A stretch of DNA of 64,000 bases from Aphodosoma sp045631465 (GCA_045631465.1 JAZQUV010000022.1:71796-135795); one strand, 5' to 3'; counted from the first letter of the stretch, positions 27,501 through 35,106 are shown. Numbers and translations: made by a program. The notes: a model not told the origin generated them from the letters alone.

Positions 27501-29020
27501 GCATCTATACCGTCTGTCGAAAATTCACCCACTTGATATGTCTTGCCATTATAAGTATATTCAAATGCCACAGCCAACACCTCATCGTTGTTCAACGCCT
27601 GACGCAACGAAATAAAACCCAACTGAGTATTCAATGTATACTCCGATGGTTCCAATCTACGTGCACTCTCTATCTTCTCATAATCTTGCCCTCCAAAAAT
27701 TTCATACGCATTATATGCTGCATCTAATGTCGAATTACACGATTGTATATCGCGCACGCCATTCAATGCTTTCACTTCATCATACAACGAGTTCACTGCA
27801 TTATCTGGTTGCAACACATAACCATTTGGCACCCAATAACTATTATCAATTCTCACTCCTTCTCCCAAGTCCATAAATGCCACTATATTACGAGCTTGCT
27901 CAAAGTTGCCTCGCTTATTTGTCACCCACACCTCGCATCGAGTAATTGTCACACCCGACATTATATGTGGCAATTTCGACATATTTTGGTCGTATGTATC
28001 CCTAAAATAATGTGCCAAAAAGAAGTGCTTATTCTCATCATAATTATCTATCTCCACCTCAAAATCCATCAACTGCGAACCTCCTTTCGAGTTCACATGC
28101 TTTGTTTCCGACTGTTGTTGCGATGCCACTGCCGTAACTGTCAATTTTCCAAATTGCAACTCTGTCTTCAAACCAAACAATGCCGAATTTCCTTTTATCA
28201 ACGACGAGTTCAATGGCAAACTCACATTACCCAAATCTATACTCTTTATTATCTCATCCTCTTTGCCTTGATAATTCAATTTCAACAATTGTTGATCAAA
28301 ATCAAATGTCGCTTCGGTGTTATAATTCATCGTAAACCCAATCTTATCTCCCACCGTTGCATTCACGCTCAACTGAATATTTTCATCAAAATCAAACGTC
28401 GTTGTCTTTCTCAATCGCTCTGCTAATGAGTAGTTTTGCACATTATTATGCTTAACACCAAATGTCAACTCAGCCGAACCTTGTGTCTTAACTTGCACAC
28501 CACCAGGTCCAAACAACTTCTCTGCCGGACCCAACGAGAATTTCATATCCGTAACACTGAATTTATCCTCATACTCCTCTGTCGCCTTCTTATTCTTCTC
28601 TGCCCAATACTCTCCCATCTGTTTTCTCAACGACATCTGCTTATATTCATCTGGTGTCAACGTAAATGCCGACACCAACTCCTCATCCCCCATCATCGTT
28701 CTCACAATATAGTTTCCTGTCTCCGGGTCATACTCTATCTTTGTCTCCACATTCGATGGGTCTTTCAAATCCATCGAAGCATCCTCTTGCAATACACCAT
28801 CTGTAATCTGTAATCTGTCATCTGTAATCTTTTTTACACGAGTTGCCGACTCTGGCGCTGGCACCTTGTCATACATATAATCCTGATGCGCCTCTACATT
28901 GTAGTATGGCACATCATCATCTGTCACAACATCCTGTCCAACTGCCCACAACGGCTCAACTACCCCAAGCACCAAACCTGCGCAGCACAACAACAATACT
29001 ATCTTCTGAAAATAATTCAC
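21554..29020 (-). CDS. sprA: Type IX secretion translocon protein SprA (Sov)
   Basis: At 2488 residues this is the largest gene of the window. SprA forms the 36-stranded outer-membrane barrel through which type IX cargo leaves the cell. Typical segments are visible: a signal peptide (residues 1-27), FSLGPAEKLFGPGGVQVKTQ, GNSALFGLKTELQFGKLT, ARRLEPSEYTLNTQLGFISL, GYAYLDDFESTETTIDLRYP, and a C-terminal run of amphipathic strands ending KFMLTR. The start codon is GTG at 29020; no in-frame ATG lies upstream before a stop. Residues about 63-78 (KKITDDRLQITDGVLQ) are encoded by a GTAATCT tandem repeat also found in rsmF. ruvA lies upstream in the conserved ruvA-sprA order. Confidence 0.96.
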   Translation of the reverse strand: MNYFQKIVLLLCCAGLVLGVVEPLWAVGQDVVTDDDVPYYNVEAHQDYMYDKVPAPESATRVKKITDDRLQITDGVLQEDASMDLKDPSNVETKIEYDPETGNYIVRTMMGDEELVSAFTLTPDEYKQMSLRKQMGEYWAEKNKKATEEYEDKFSVTDMKFSLGPAEKLFGPGGVQVKTQGSAELTFGVKHNNVQNYSLAERLRKTTTFDFDENIQLSVNATVGDKIGFTMNYNTEATFDFDQQLLKLNYQGKEDEIIKSIDLGNVSLPLNSSLIKGNSALFGLKTELQFGKLTVTAVASQQQSETKHVNSKGGSQLMDFEVEIDNYDENKHFFLAHYFRDTYDQNMSKLPHIMSGVTITRCEVWVTNKRGNFEQARNIVAFMDLGEGVRIDNSYWVPNGYVLQPDNAVNSLYDEVKALNGVRDIQSCNSTLDAAYNAYEIFGGQDYEKIESARRLEPSEYTLNTQLGFISLRQALNNDEVLAVAFEYTYNGKTYQVGEFSTDGIDAPNALIVKLLKGTATSPQTALWDLMMKNVYYLGGNQVQQEKFKLNIQYKNDSSGVYVNYIPDGAIKNQLLVKVMGLDRLDSRKEPMPDGQFDFVEGYTMYSSTGRVIFPVVEPFGEHLRKMIGDDVVADKYCFQELYDSTKIVAQELTEKNKFRLSGKYQASSGSVIRLNAMNVPRGSVVVTAGGQTLTENVDYTVDYTMGTVTILNQAILASGNNIDVQLESQSMFNMQRKTLVGAHAEYAFTKDFSVGGTIMHLSEMPLVVKTEMGSEPIANTLWGLNAAYRGDVAWLTKGVDAIPGINATAPSNVVFNAEFAHMIPGHKKVDNNPGYAYLDDFESTETTIDLRYPYYWHLASTPSDPTVGALFPEAIKTNDTEYGMNRALFNWFTIDNSVFNRSNSQTPEHIRRNKDLQSNHLTREVKEQELFPNRDAILGQSSYLPVLNVSYYPTERGPYNLDLNVNPLTGELLNPEKRWGGMMRKIETSDFETANIEYLEFWLMDPFVYDSIGANEGGDLYFNLGDISEDILKDGKKFFENGLPNDGDSTATDRTNWGRVPRIQSTVLAFDGDLNARQYQDVGYNGLRTEDEFEFDTYKKFVSDLKGVLSQSAIDELMKDKFSALNDPASDNYHHYRGSDYDEEELTILERYKRYNGAEGNSPASDLSDERYSTSATTVPNAEDINQDNTLNEYEKYYQYRVSVRKNDMEVGKNNIVNKIETEVTLANGKLSKVTWYQFKIPVRDYEKRVGSIRDFKSIRFMRMFMTNFKDDMHLRFGTLELVRGEWRGYNKDLFAINNPPTSIASIDVTSVNIEENDNKEPVNYVLPPGVSRQTDPSQPQLTQQNEQAMLMKVLSLAPGDARAVYKNIVYDMRMYRRLQMFVHAEQIIGDDSNLQDYETTVFIRLGSDHTQNYYEYEIPLKLTPAGHYNITERDKVWPEENMFDFPLDLLTTVKTNRNKRIKSTNGTMSTPFSEYDPEKPQNKVTVVGNPNFGDVQTMLIGVRNQSRTSKNVEVWVNELRLTDYDEDGGWAALANLAVNLSDVGSVSVAGRYETAGFGGIEETLQERRLDDYYLVNFAAQLDFGRFFPDKANVRIPVYYSYGVENSKPKYNPLDQDILLSESLDALETKEERDSLLTLSATKNITESFNVTNMKVDIKSKTPKVYDPANFSVSVAYTQTQDLDPEVQRNSNRSYTGQFNYNFSTSPRAWEPFKNNKNLKNWKIIKDFNINYEPSLIALNINMNRRYSETQLRDLTGAMYVDYYDSKNSLLSFTKDFTWSRNFDFKYDLSKTIKFSLRTATNSRFDETKYSPVNKKFFPDEYDNWRDTVAQSLAHGGRPLDYQQVFTASWDVPINKFPGLDFITAKGQYSATYNWDTGVEYADGMTLGNTISNLAMWQADGQMNFETLYNKSKYLKQINQKFSSRKTTKRQSKFTPKKFTQTVNLTDTASLKVTHRLNSDNFDIIFTDASGKPVKVKYKVLDKNNIELVGRANINNLKIAMETRNPNIEKPAKQVADFTVRFLMLVRRLQVSYKESSSLVLPGFNHGGMLFGQTMTNDVMTPGLDFSFGVPREGYLEKAMENGWLVMNDSVINPSAYNFSTEFDGKLSLEPVGGLKIELNSKRVTSDQSTIQYMFVGMPTTFNGTFRMTYCALGSAFWGKGNAENNYHSRAFDQFLANRTIIADKLQQRYNGTIYPTHGFMEDATLAGKRYDAENGTYNLNSADVLIPAFLAAYSNRDVNKQTLSLFPDFLSMMPNWSISYDGLGKIKGVDKYFKSITLKHAYQCTYNVGSYSSFSNYVENEDGLGFVRDVASGNPIPSSAYDIASVSLTENLNPLISVDMAMKNSMTAKLEYKQQRNLTLNIASNQLLEASSNEWVVGVGYILKDFDMMLKLKETTKKVKNDLTLRLDFSFKDIATLLRKLDSIEDTQATSGNKTLTIKFMAEYVFSSKLNFRFFCDHQTNRPYISTSYPMSNTNVGVSVKFMLTR
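28793..28835 (-). repeat. In-frame GTAATCT tandem repeat in sprA
   Basis: On the plus strand the units CTGTAATCTGTAATCTGTCA and TCTGTAATCT are translated on the minus strand as ITDDRLQITDG. The peptide RLQITD-like run also occurs in the RsmF-like protein at 48955-49008. Confidence 0.7.
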
Positions 29021-29069
29021 GATATCTAATATTTAATAAATAATTAAAATTAACAATTAGGTTAGAGGT

Positions 29070-29098
29070 ATTAATTCTCAATTCTCAATTCCTCATTA
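29070..29098. repeat. Tandem repeat at the ruvA stop codon
   Basis: AATTCTCAATTCTCAATTCC runs into the stop codon of ruvA. It is the GAATTGA unit that recurs at 30575, 32820, 36600 and other gene borders. Confidence 0.6.
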
Positions 29099-29692
29099 CA
29101 TCATCGAAAGCGCTCTCTTCACAATCTTACCCACCGCCATCGACGCATCCTCTTTCATCAACTTCTCAACCACTTTCACCGACGCAACCTTCTGGAATCC
29201 CAACGCTACCAATGCCGCCACTGCCTCTTCCATATTTTCACTATTAGCCATCGACGACACATTCCCCATTCCTAATTCCTCATTCCTAACTCCCAATTGT
29301 ATCTTATCTTTCAAATCCACAATAATCCTTTGCGCCGATTTCAAACCAATACCCTTTACCGACTTGATTGCATTCACATTGCCCGTAGCAATCACCTCTT
29401 GCAATTCCGCCACCGTGAAGCTCGACAATATCATTCTCGCCGTAGCAGCACCCACACCACTCACCGAAATCAACAACAAAAACAACTCTCTCTCTGCCTT
29501 AGTCAAAAAGCCATACAACACGTGTGCATCCTCGCGTATATTTTCATAAACATACAATCTCGCAGCCGACTGCCCTTGCAACTCTTGATACGTCACAAGC
29601 GATATATTTAGCATATAGCCAATACCATTTGTCTCCAAAACACAATACGTCGGAGTCAAATCCGAAATTTCACCCTTAATATATTCAATCAT
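29096..29692 (-). CDS. ruvA: Holliday junction branch migration protein RuvA
   Basis: The true start is the ATG at 29692 (MIEYIKGEISDLTPTYCVLE, 198 residues); the frame is open upstream but starts before the promoter-derived leader. Domain I is the OB fold (1-62) and domain II has two helix-hairpin-helix motifs (FLLLISVSGVGAATARMILS and AIKSVKGIGLKSAQRIIVDL). The flexible linker (about 131-148) is encoded by GAGGAATTAGGAATG-type tandem repeats. Domain III (EEAVAALVALGFQKVASVKVV) binds RuvB. RuvA tetramers hold the Holliday junction for RuvB-driven migration; ruvB is not in this window. Confidence 0.95.
   Translation of the reverse strand: MIEYIKGEISDLTPTYCVLETNGIGYMLNISLVTYQELQGQSAARLYVYENIREDAHVLYGFLTKAERELFLLLISVSGVGAATARMILSSFTVAELQEVIATGNVNAIKSVKGIGLKSAQRIIVDLKDKIQLGVRNEELGMGNVSSMANSENMEEAVAALVALGFQKVASVKVVEKLMKEDASMAVGKIVKRALSMM
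29255..29300 (-). repeat. In-frame AATTCCTCATTCC repeat in ruvA linker
   Basis: CATTCCTAATTCCTCATTCC and CTAACTCCCAATTG form a degenerate tandem patch inside ruvA, translated as VRNEELGMGNV. The same units form intergenic patches at 37541-37608 and 57655-57685. Confidence 0.65.
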
Positions 29693-29758
29693 AATAAAAT
29701 ATAAATTACTATTATTCAAACCATTATCCTCTACACACAACCCACCACACACAATCTA

Positions 29759-29789
29759 CAAAATTACAAAAAAAAATCCAAACTACAAA
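29759..29789 (-). promoter_or_regulatory. Promoter of ruvA
   Basis: TTTG (29789-29786), 19 nt, TAATTTTG (29766-29759) on the minus strand. It gives a leader of about 60 nt to the ATG at 29692. Confidence 0.65.
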
Positions 29790-30073
29790 ATCCACACCCA
29801 CACATTTTTCAACGCAAAAACACCCCTTTTATTGCCCTCACCCCACCCAACCCGGACACAACAAACACAACATGAACGAACCATACTCAACCACAACGTG
29901 ACTTTTTGCGATACACGATAACAAAAGGGCGTCGAAGACGTCCAATTATACTTAACTGCTGGTGACCAACGGGAACCTGCAGTAAAAACACACCCCATCC
30001 ACCCGTCCCCAACGGGGGCGAATCAAATATCCTTTCAACTAAACTGACGAAATTCCCCACCCTCTCCCTACCT

Positions 30074-30150
30074 ACAACATACTATAAATATACTATAAAT
30101 ATAGGATAAATATACTATAAACATATAATAAATATACTATAACCATACCT
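30074..30150. repeat. ATACTATAA tandem repeat tract
   Basis: Repeated units of the form ATACTATAAAT (with variants ATAGGATAAAT and ATATAATAAAT) occupy the gap ahead of the promoter at 30155. The preceding part of the gap (29800-30010) is richer in GC and holds small inverted repeats but no recognisable gene; see findings. Confidence 0.6.
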
Positions 30151-30154
30151 TCTC

Positions 30155-30185
30155 TTGCACAATTCAAATATTTTTCGTAACTTTG
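30155..30185 (+). promoter_or_regulatory. Promoter of the 104-residue protein gene
   Basis: TTG (30155-30157), 20-nt spacer, TAACTTTG (30178-30185): a full match to the Bacteroides consensus, 24 nt ahead of the ATG. Confidence 0.8.
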
Positions 30186-30208
30186 CACAAACTTAAAACT
30201 TAACCACT

Positions 30209-30523
30209 ATGGCAGAAATTACAACCAACTCAATCATCGATTCCATCTCTGGAAAACTCGACAAAGACGAACAAATCGTCTTCCGCACTCGCAATGGCAA
30301 AAAAACTGCTTATGTCTATCACAAAAAAGAGCACATTGCCACTGAAAATCAAACCACTTATCGCGAAATTTTCCGCCAAGCATCTGCCAATGCAAAAGCC
30401 GACATCGCCAACCCTAAAAAACTCGCTCAATGGCAAAAAGTTGTGGCCGACCCTGAGAACAAATACACCTCTCCCTACTTTGCTGCCCTTGCCCACTACA
30501 TCAAACAACTCAAAAAGAAATAA
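30209..30523 (+). CDS. Small hypothetical protein, 104 residues
   Basis: I do not recognise the family. The protein is hydrophilic with no signal peptide or membrane segment. It starts with a helix (ITTNSIIDSISGKL), then a predicted strand pair (EQIVFRTRNGKKTAYVYHKK), and ends with helical, lysine-rich stretches (FRQASANAKADIANPKKLAQ, ALAHYIKQLKKK). A consensus promoter 24 nt upstream and a strong terminator right after the stop show that it is an independent, expressed unit. Codon use is like the neighbours. The basic composition would suit nucleic-acid contact, but this is only a guess. Confidence 0.8.
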   Translation: MAEITTNSIIDSISGKLDKDEQIVFRTRNGKKTAYVYHKKEHIATENQTTYREIFRQASANAKADIANPKKLAQWQKVVADPENKYTSPYFAALAHYIKQLKKK

Positions 30524-30560
30524 AAAAAGGACTCACCCCTCAAAGGTGAGTCCTTTTTTT
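30523..30560 (+). terminator. Bidirectional terminator between the small gene and glnN
   Basis: AAAAAAGGACTCACC and GGTGAGTCCTTTTTT pair around CCTCAAA. The A and T runs on both sides would let it end the plus-strand gene and the convergent glnN transcript. Confidence 0.9.
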
Positions 30561-30574
30561 TATATACCTCGTCC

Positions 30575-30606
30575 GACAATTCTCAATTCTCAATTCTCAA
30601 TTCAAA
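30575..30606. repeat. AATTCTC tandem repeat after glnN stop
   Basis: Four units of the form CAATTCT lie directly after the glnN stop codon, between it and the shared terminator. Confidence 0.65.
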
Positions 30607-30608
30607 AA

Positions 30609-32798
30609 TTATCTCATAAACATCAATTCCCTATACTTCGGCAACGGCCACATCTCATTATCCACTATCAACTCCAACTTATCTATCTGATAACGTATCT
30701 CCTCCAACATCGGAGCAATTCTATCGTGATACACCACAGCCTTTTCTCTCTCACTCTCAATCCTATTCGCCTCTTTCCGTGCCTCAACCAAAGCTCCCAC
30801 CTGCTCCGAAATAAACCTCATTCTCTCCGATATCTCTTCTACCAACTTAACATTCTCCGCTGTCATCACATCGCCCTTTTCTCCCACAAACAATTGCCTC
30901 ATCTTTAACACATTATCAACCAATAGTGTCTGATACTCTGTCACTACTGGAATTATATGATTCATCGCCAAATCTCCCAACACCCTCGCCTCTATCTGTA
31001 TCTTCTTCGTATACATCTCCCATTTCACCTCATTCCTTGCTTCCAACTCTGCCCTTGTCATCACTCCCACTTTCTCAAACATATCAACCACACTATCTTT
31101 CAAATAATTATCAAATATCAACGGACACGAAGTCTCACAATCCAATCCTCTTCTCGCTGCCTCTTCTCGCCACTCTTCGCTATAACCATTTCCATCAAAT
31201 CTTATTGCCTTACTCTCTTTTATATATCTACGCAACACCTTCACTATTGCCGACATCTTCGGCTCTCCTTGCTCTATCAACACATCCACATCTCGCTTAA
31301 ATTCAATCAATTGATAAGCCACAGCAGCATTCAATGCAATCATCGCACTCGCACAATTTGCCTCCGATCCCACTGCCCTAAACTCAAACCTATTTCCCGT
31401 AAACGCAAATGGCGATGTCCTATTTCTATCCGTGTTATCTATGAATAACTCTGGTATTTGCGGTATGTCCAATTTCATACCTTTCTTACCTTTCAATAGC
31501 AATATCTCCTCACTTTCGCTCTCTTCAAACGCATCAAGCACTTGCGTCAATTGCGCACCCAAAAACGACGAAATTATCAACGGCGGTGCTTCATGTCCTC
31601 CCAAACGATGGGCATTCGTCGCACTCATTATCGAAGCTTTCAACAATCCATTATATCTCCAAACTGCTTTCAACGTATTGACTATAAATGTAATAAATCT
31701 CAAATTATCTTCTGCTGTCTTTCCTGGCGATAGCAACATTACTCCCGTATCTGTTCCCAACGACCAATTGTTATGCTTGCCGCTACCATTCACCCCTTTA
31801 AACGGTTTTTCGTGCAACAACACCCTGAATCCATGTGCTCTTGCCACTCTCTTCATCAACGACATCAACAACATATTATGGTCCACCGCCAAATTACACT
31901 CTTCATATATCGGTGCTAATTCAAATTGATTCGGTGCCACCTCGTTATGCAACGTCTTCACTGGTATTCCAAACTCCAATGCCCTAATTTCCAACTCTTT
32001 CATAAACGCAGCCACCCTCTCTGGTATTGCTCCAAGATAATGGTCATCCAACTGCTGATTTTTACTTGCTTCATGCCCCATCAACGTACGACCTGTCAAC
32101 AACAAGTCTGGTCGCGCAGCATACAATCCCTCATCCACAAGAAAATACTCTTGCTCCACTCCAAGATAAGTTATTACTCTCTTTACCTCTGGATTGAAAT
32201 ATCTACACACATCCACTGCTGCCTTATCCACAGCACTTAATGCCTTCAACAATGGTGCTTTATAGTCCAACGACTCACCCGTATAAGCAATAAATACCGT
32301 CGGAATACACAACGTATCTCCCACCACAAACACTGGCGACGATGGGTCCCACGCGCTATAACCACGTGCTTCAAACGTATTTCTTATACCGCCATTCGGA
32401 AAACTCGACGCATCAGGTTCTTGTTGCACAAGCAGTTTACCCGAAAATGCCTCCATCAATCCTCCCTTTCCATCATGCTCCACAAAGGCGTCATGCTTCT
32501 CTGCTGTACCATCTGTCAACGGCTGAAACCAATGTGAATAGTGTGTCACTCCCAACTCCGATGCCCAACGTCGCATACCACTAGCCACCTCATCTGCTAT
32601 CGCTCGTTCTAGCGGTGCACCATTATCTATCACGTCAACCAATTTATTATATACATCAATAGGAAGATATTTATACATCTTCTCTCTCGTAAACACATAC
32701 TTAGCAAAATATTCATTCGGACGCACTTTGGGCACATCCACAAGAACAGCTTTCTTCTTAAAAGCCTCTTCTACAACTCTAAATCTTAAATTCGACAT
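30609..32798 (-). CDS. glnN: Type III glutamine synthetase (GlnN)
   Basis: The 729-residue protein has the length and motifs of GSIII, the glutamine synthetase class first described in Bacteroides: KYVFTREKMYKYL near the start, GVTHYSHWFQPLTDGTAEKH, NEVAPNQFELAPIYEECNLA, HEKPFKGVNGSGKHNNWSLG (ATP/ammonium site) and RTSPFAFTGNRFEFRAVGSE. It converts glutamate, ammonia and ATP to glutamine in the cytoplasm and is usually nitrogen regulated. It lies downstream of the radical SAM gene, but a 170-nt repeat-rich gap separates the two, so a separate promoter is likely although I do not see a clear one. Confidence 0.96.
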   Translation of the reverse strand: MSNLRFRVVEEAFKKKAVLVDVPKVRPNEYFAKYVFTREKMYKYLPIDVYNKLVDVIDNGAPLERAIADEVASGMRRWASELGVTHYSHWFQPLTDGTAEKHDAFVEHDGKGGLMEAFSGKLLVQQEPDASSFPNGGIRNTFEARGYSAWDPSSPVFVVGDTLCIPTVFIAYTGESLDYKAPLLKALSAVDKAAVDVCRYFNPEVKRVITYLGVEQEYFLVDEGLYAARPDLLLTGRTLMGHEASKNQQLDDHYLGAIPERVAAFMKELEIRALEFGIPVKTLHNEVAPNQFELAPIYEECNLAVDHNMLLMSLMKRVARAHGFRVLLHEKPFKGVNGSGKHNNWSLGTDTGVMLLSPGKTAEDNLRFITFIVNTLKAVWRYNGLLKASIMSATNAHRLGGHEAPPLIISSFLGAQLTQVLDAFEESESEEILLLKGKKGMKLDIPQIPELFIDNTDRNRTSPFAFTGNRFEFRAVGSEANCASAMIALNAAVAYQLIEFKRDVDVLIEQGEPKMSAIVKVLRRYIKESKAIRFDGNGYSEEWREEAARRGLDCETSCPLIFDNYLKDSVVDMFEKVGVMTRAELEARNEVKWEMYTKKIQIEARVLGDLAMNHIIPVVTEYQTLLVDNVLKMRQLFVGEKGDVMTAENVKLVEEISERMRFISEQVGALVEARKEANRIESEREKAVVYHDRIAPMLEEIRYQIDKLELIVDNEMWPLPKYRELMFMR

Positions 32799-32819
32799 AA
32801 TCTAAAAAACTCAATATTC

Positions 32820-32971
32820 AGTTATTTATTCTCAACTCTCAATTCTCCCCCTGTTCATAGGGGGAACCGACGTAGGAGTGAGTGCAGATCCAAGCTTGCT
32901 TGAGATATGCCAAACGACAAGGAGGTCGCCGAAGGCAATGGTCCGCAGGACGAGGGGGTTCATTCCTAATT
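32820..32971. repeat. Repeat-rich gap between the radical SAM gene and glnN
   Basis: The gap holds CTCAACTCTCAATTCTC units, a perfect hairpin CCCCCT/AGGGGG (loop GTTCAT) and a GC-richer stretch with GGAGGTCGCCGAAGGC and GTCCGCAGGACGAGGGGGTT. Coding potential is absent. Its composition differs from both flanking genes. Confidence 0.5.
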
Positions 32972-34900
32972 CTACCTAAACCACTTCTTCAACGGCACAT
33001 CAAATCCCGTCTGACGCATATAATTATACGTCGCCACATTCAACCCCTCCGTAAACCTACTCCAATCTGGCTCATTATCAACCTCAAACGGTATCTCATT
33101 ATTCGCAAACGGATTTAAAGCCGGCGAAGCCATGGCTTTTTCCGTGAATTCCGTGAATTCCGTGAGAGACAAATCTTCCGTGTGTAGCAAAATATGTCTC
33201 GCCCCAACCGACTCCGGATTCCTTCCCGACGGACTATGGCATGTCATGGCATATCTATGCCAAAACGCACTATGTATCAACCCTTCAGCAAACAAATCAC
33301 GCACTCTACCCAACGAGTCATACAACTCTTTCTCGGTCTGTGTCGGAAATCCATACATCAAATAGGTATGCACCATTATTCCATTCTCCGACAAATTGCG
33401 CATACACTCCGTTGCACTCTCTATCGTAACTCCCTTATTTATCAATTTCAACACTCTCGGCGATGCCACCTCCAATCCTCCCGACACTGCTATACACCCC
33501 GATTTGGCCAACAAATAACACAATTCTGCAGTGTAAGTCTTATCAAAACGCACATTGGTCCAATACGTTACAACCAATTTTCGCTCTAATATCTCCTCTG
33601 CCAATTTCCTCAACAACGCAGGCGGTGCTGCCTCATCCACAAAATGGAATCCTGTATTACCGGTCTCTGCAATCATCGCCTCCATTCTGTCTACGATTAT
33701 CTTCACATCGCACGCCTCAAACCGCCCGATATAGTCCAAACACGTATCACAAAACGCACATTTTGCCCAATAACACCCATGCGCCAACATCATCTTATTC
33801 CATCTACCATCACTCCACAATCTATGCATCGGATTCGTTGTATCCACAAAATCAATATATTTCCCCAAATCCAATCCTCTCGTCGTAGGCGCAGGCAAAT
33901 CTCCAAATTTCTCATTCTCTTGCACATCCATCTGCGCAAACTCCACCTTACCTTCCTTCAAATATGCCGTTCTCAACAACTCTCCTCCCTCTATCAATCT
34001 CTTAAGAGGCAACTCCCCATCGTCAAACGTAATATAATCCACATACCTAAATATTCCCGTATCTGTCATTTGACGCAATTCTGTATTCACATATCCACCT
34101 CCCATCACAATCTTAACGCCCTCATACTTAGCCTTTATATATTTAGCACACTTCAACCCTGCCAACAAATTACCCGGAAATGGCACCGACACCCCCACCC
34201 AATCTGGTTTCACCTCTTGCAACTTCTTCTCCAACAACTCCAACATCAACTCCTCTATCATATTACCATTTCCCAAAGCCAAGCGTAGCGAGGCTTTTTC
34301 TGTGAGTTCCGTGCTTTCCGTGAGAGATATATTCTCTGTGAGAGACATTTTTTCCAACTCCCTCTCAAGTGGCTCAAACTTAGTCAAATATGTACACAAT
34401 CGCTCTGCATAACGTATCAACTGAAAATGTTCATCCAACAATTGCACCACATCCACCACATTTTTCAAAAACAAACTACACAAATATTTTGCTCTATCCA
34501 CCTTACCCGACGTTCCAAATGCCCATTCCAACTCTTCTTCTTCTGGCAAACGGTGCATATCTTCCCAAAATCTTAAATCCGAAAATCTATTAGCCAACTG
34601 CAAATCTCGCCCCGACAAAAATTTCATCACTGCCTCCACATTGCGTTCATAAAAATGTCTATTCGACACTATTATCCGCAACGTCTTATTCAGTTTCAAC
34701 TCTCTACTCTCTACCTTATCTTCTACCGCATCAAACACTCGCCCTAATTCTGCTCGAGTAAACAATCTATTTATCAACTCAATACCCAAATCCATCTGCT
34801 CCGCTTCAATACCCCTACTACGCAAATATCCCGTCAAATGCGTAATCGACGGATACGGAGTGTTCAACTGTGTCAATGGTGGCAATACAAATAAAATCAT
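32972..34900 (-). CDS. Cobalamin-binding-domain radical SAM protein
   Basis: The 642-residue protein has an N-terminal half with a B12-binding-like Rossmann domain (VGVSVPFPGNLLAG, GVKIVMGGGYVNTEL) and a radical SAM barrel with the cluster motif CYWAKCAFC, a CX4CX2C spacing seen in this subgroup, followed by TGFHFVDEAAPP and LMYGFPTQTEKEL. Its substrate is unknown. The protein carries two in-frame insertions of the same dispersed DNA repeat: SLTENISLTESTELTEKASL near residue 185-207 and LSLTEFTEFTEKAMASPAL near 571-590. Neither touches a known motif. It is transcribed divergently from miaA from a promoter at 34924-34954. Confidence 0.87.
   Translation of the reverse strand: MILFVLPPLTQLNTPYPSITHLTGYLRSRGIEAEQMDLGIELINRLFTRAELGRVFDAVEDKVESRELKLNKTLRIIVSNRHFYERNVEAVMKFLSGRDLQLANRFSDLRFWEDMHRLPEEEELEWAFGTSGKVDRAKYLCSLFLKNVVDVVQLLDEHFQLIRYAERLCTYLTKFEPLERELEKMSLTENISLTESTELTEKASLRLALGNGNMIEELMLELLEKKLQEVKPDWVGVSVPFPGNLLAGLKCAKYIKAKYEGVKIVMGGGYVNTELRQMTDTGIFRYVDYITFDDGELPLKRLIEGGELLRTAYLKEGKVEFAQMDVQENEKFGDLPAPTTRGLDLGKYIDFVDTTNPMHRLWSDGRWNKMMLAHGCYWAKCAFCDTCLDYIGRFEACDVKIIVDRMEAMIAETGNTGFHFVDEAAPPALLRKLAEEILERKLVVTYWTNVRFDKTYTAELCYLLAKSGCIAVSGGLEVASPRVLKLINKGVTIESATECMRNLSENGIMVHTYLMYGFPTQTEKELYDSLGRVRDLFAEGLIHSAFWHRYAMTCHSPSGRNPESVGARHILLHTEDLSLTEFTEFTEKAMASPALNPFANNEIPFEVDNEPDWSRFTEGLNVATYNYMRQTGFDVPLKKWFR
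33115..33185 (-). repeat. In-frame STEFTE repeat, radical SAM gene, C-terminal copy
   Basis: A small inverted repeat (AAAGCCGGCGAAGCC / GGCTTTTT) is followed by CCGTGAATTCCGTGAATTCC and GTGAGAGACAAA. Translated on the minus strand it gives LSLTEFTEFTEKAMASPA. Copies lie at 34275-34350 and in recN at 54300-54375. Confidence 0.75.
34275..34350 (-). repeat. In-frame STELTE repeat, radical SAM gene, N-terminal copy
   Basis: AAAGCCAAGCGTAGCGAGGC and TTTTTCTGTGAGTTCCGTGC are followed by GTGAGAGA units. Translated on the minus strand as SLTENISLTESTELTEKAS. Same palindrome-plus-tandem architecture as the copy at 33115-33185. Confidence 0.75.
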
Positions 34901-34923
34901 AACATCTTAATTTATTAAAGGTG

Positions 34924-34954
34924 CAAAGTTACATTTATTTTTGCAAATTCGCAA
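34924..34954 (-). promoter_or_regulatory. Promoter of the radical SAM gene
   Basis: TTG (34954-34952), 20-nt spacer, TAACTTTG (34931-34924) on the minus strand, with a 23-nt gap to the start codon. Confidence 0.75.
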
Positions 34955-35040
34955 CACAATAACACTTTTTCACCTCAAAAAAAAATCATCACACCAACCA
35001 AACTTTCACATTTCAATTTTCACATTTCAACTTTTTTTTA

Positions 35041-35048
35041 TACCTTTG
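35041..35048 (+). promoter_or_regulatory. Possible -7 element of miaA
   Basis: TACCTTTG fits the -7 consensus and lies 19 nt before the ATG. The expected TTG is not seen at -33. Confidence 0.5.
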
Positions 35049-35067
35049 CACAACAAAACAAAAAAAT

Positions 35068-35106
35068 ATGAATAATTCCTCACTCCTCATTCCTCATTCC
35101 TCATTA
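35068..35106 (+). repeat. CCTCATT tandem repeat forming the miaA 5' end
   Basis: CCTCACTCCTCATTCCTCAT and TCCTCATT begin eight bases after the start codon and encode SLLIPHSSLI. The same unit makes HHSSLIT in the DUF4465 protein. Confidence 0.65.

Noticed and set aside
29783..29998. 71-residue open frame on the minus strand upstream of ruvA
   Set aside because: It has an odd cysteine/tryptophan-rich translation, no promoter or ribosome site and lies in a block with small inverted repeats; treated as non-coding.
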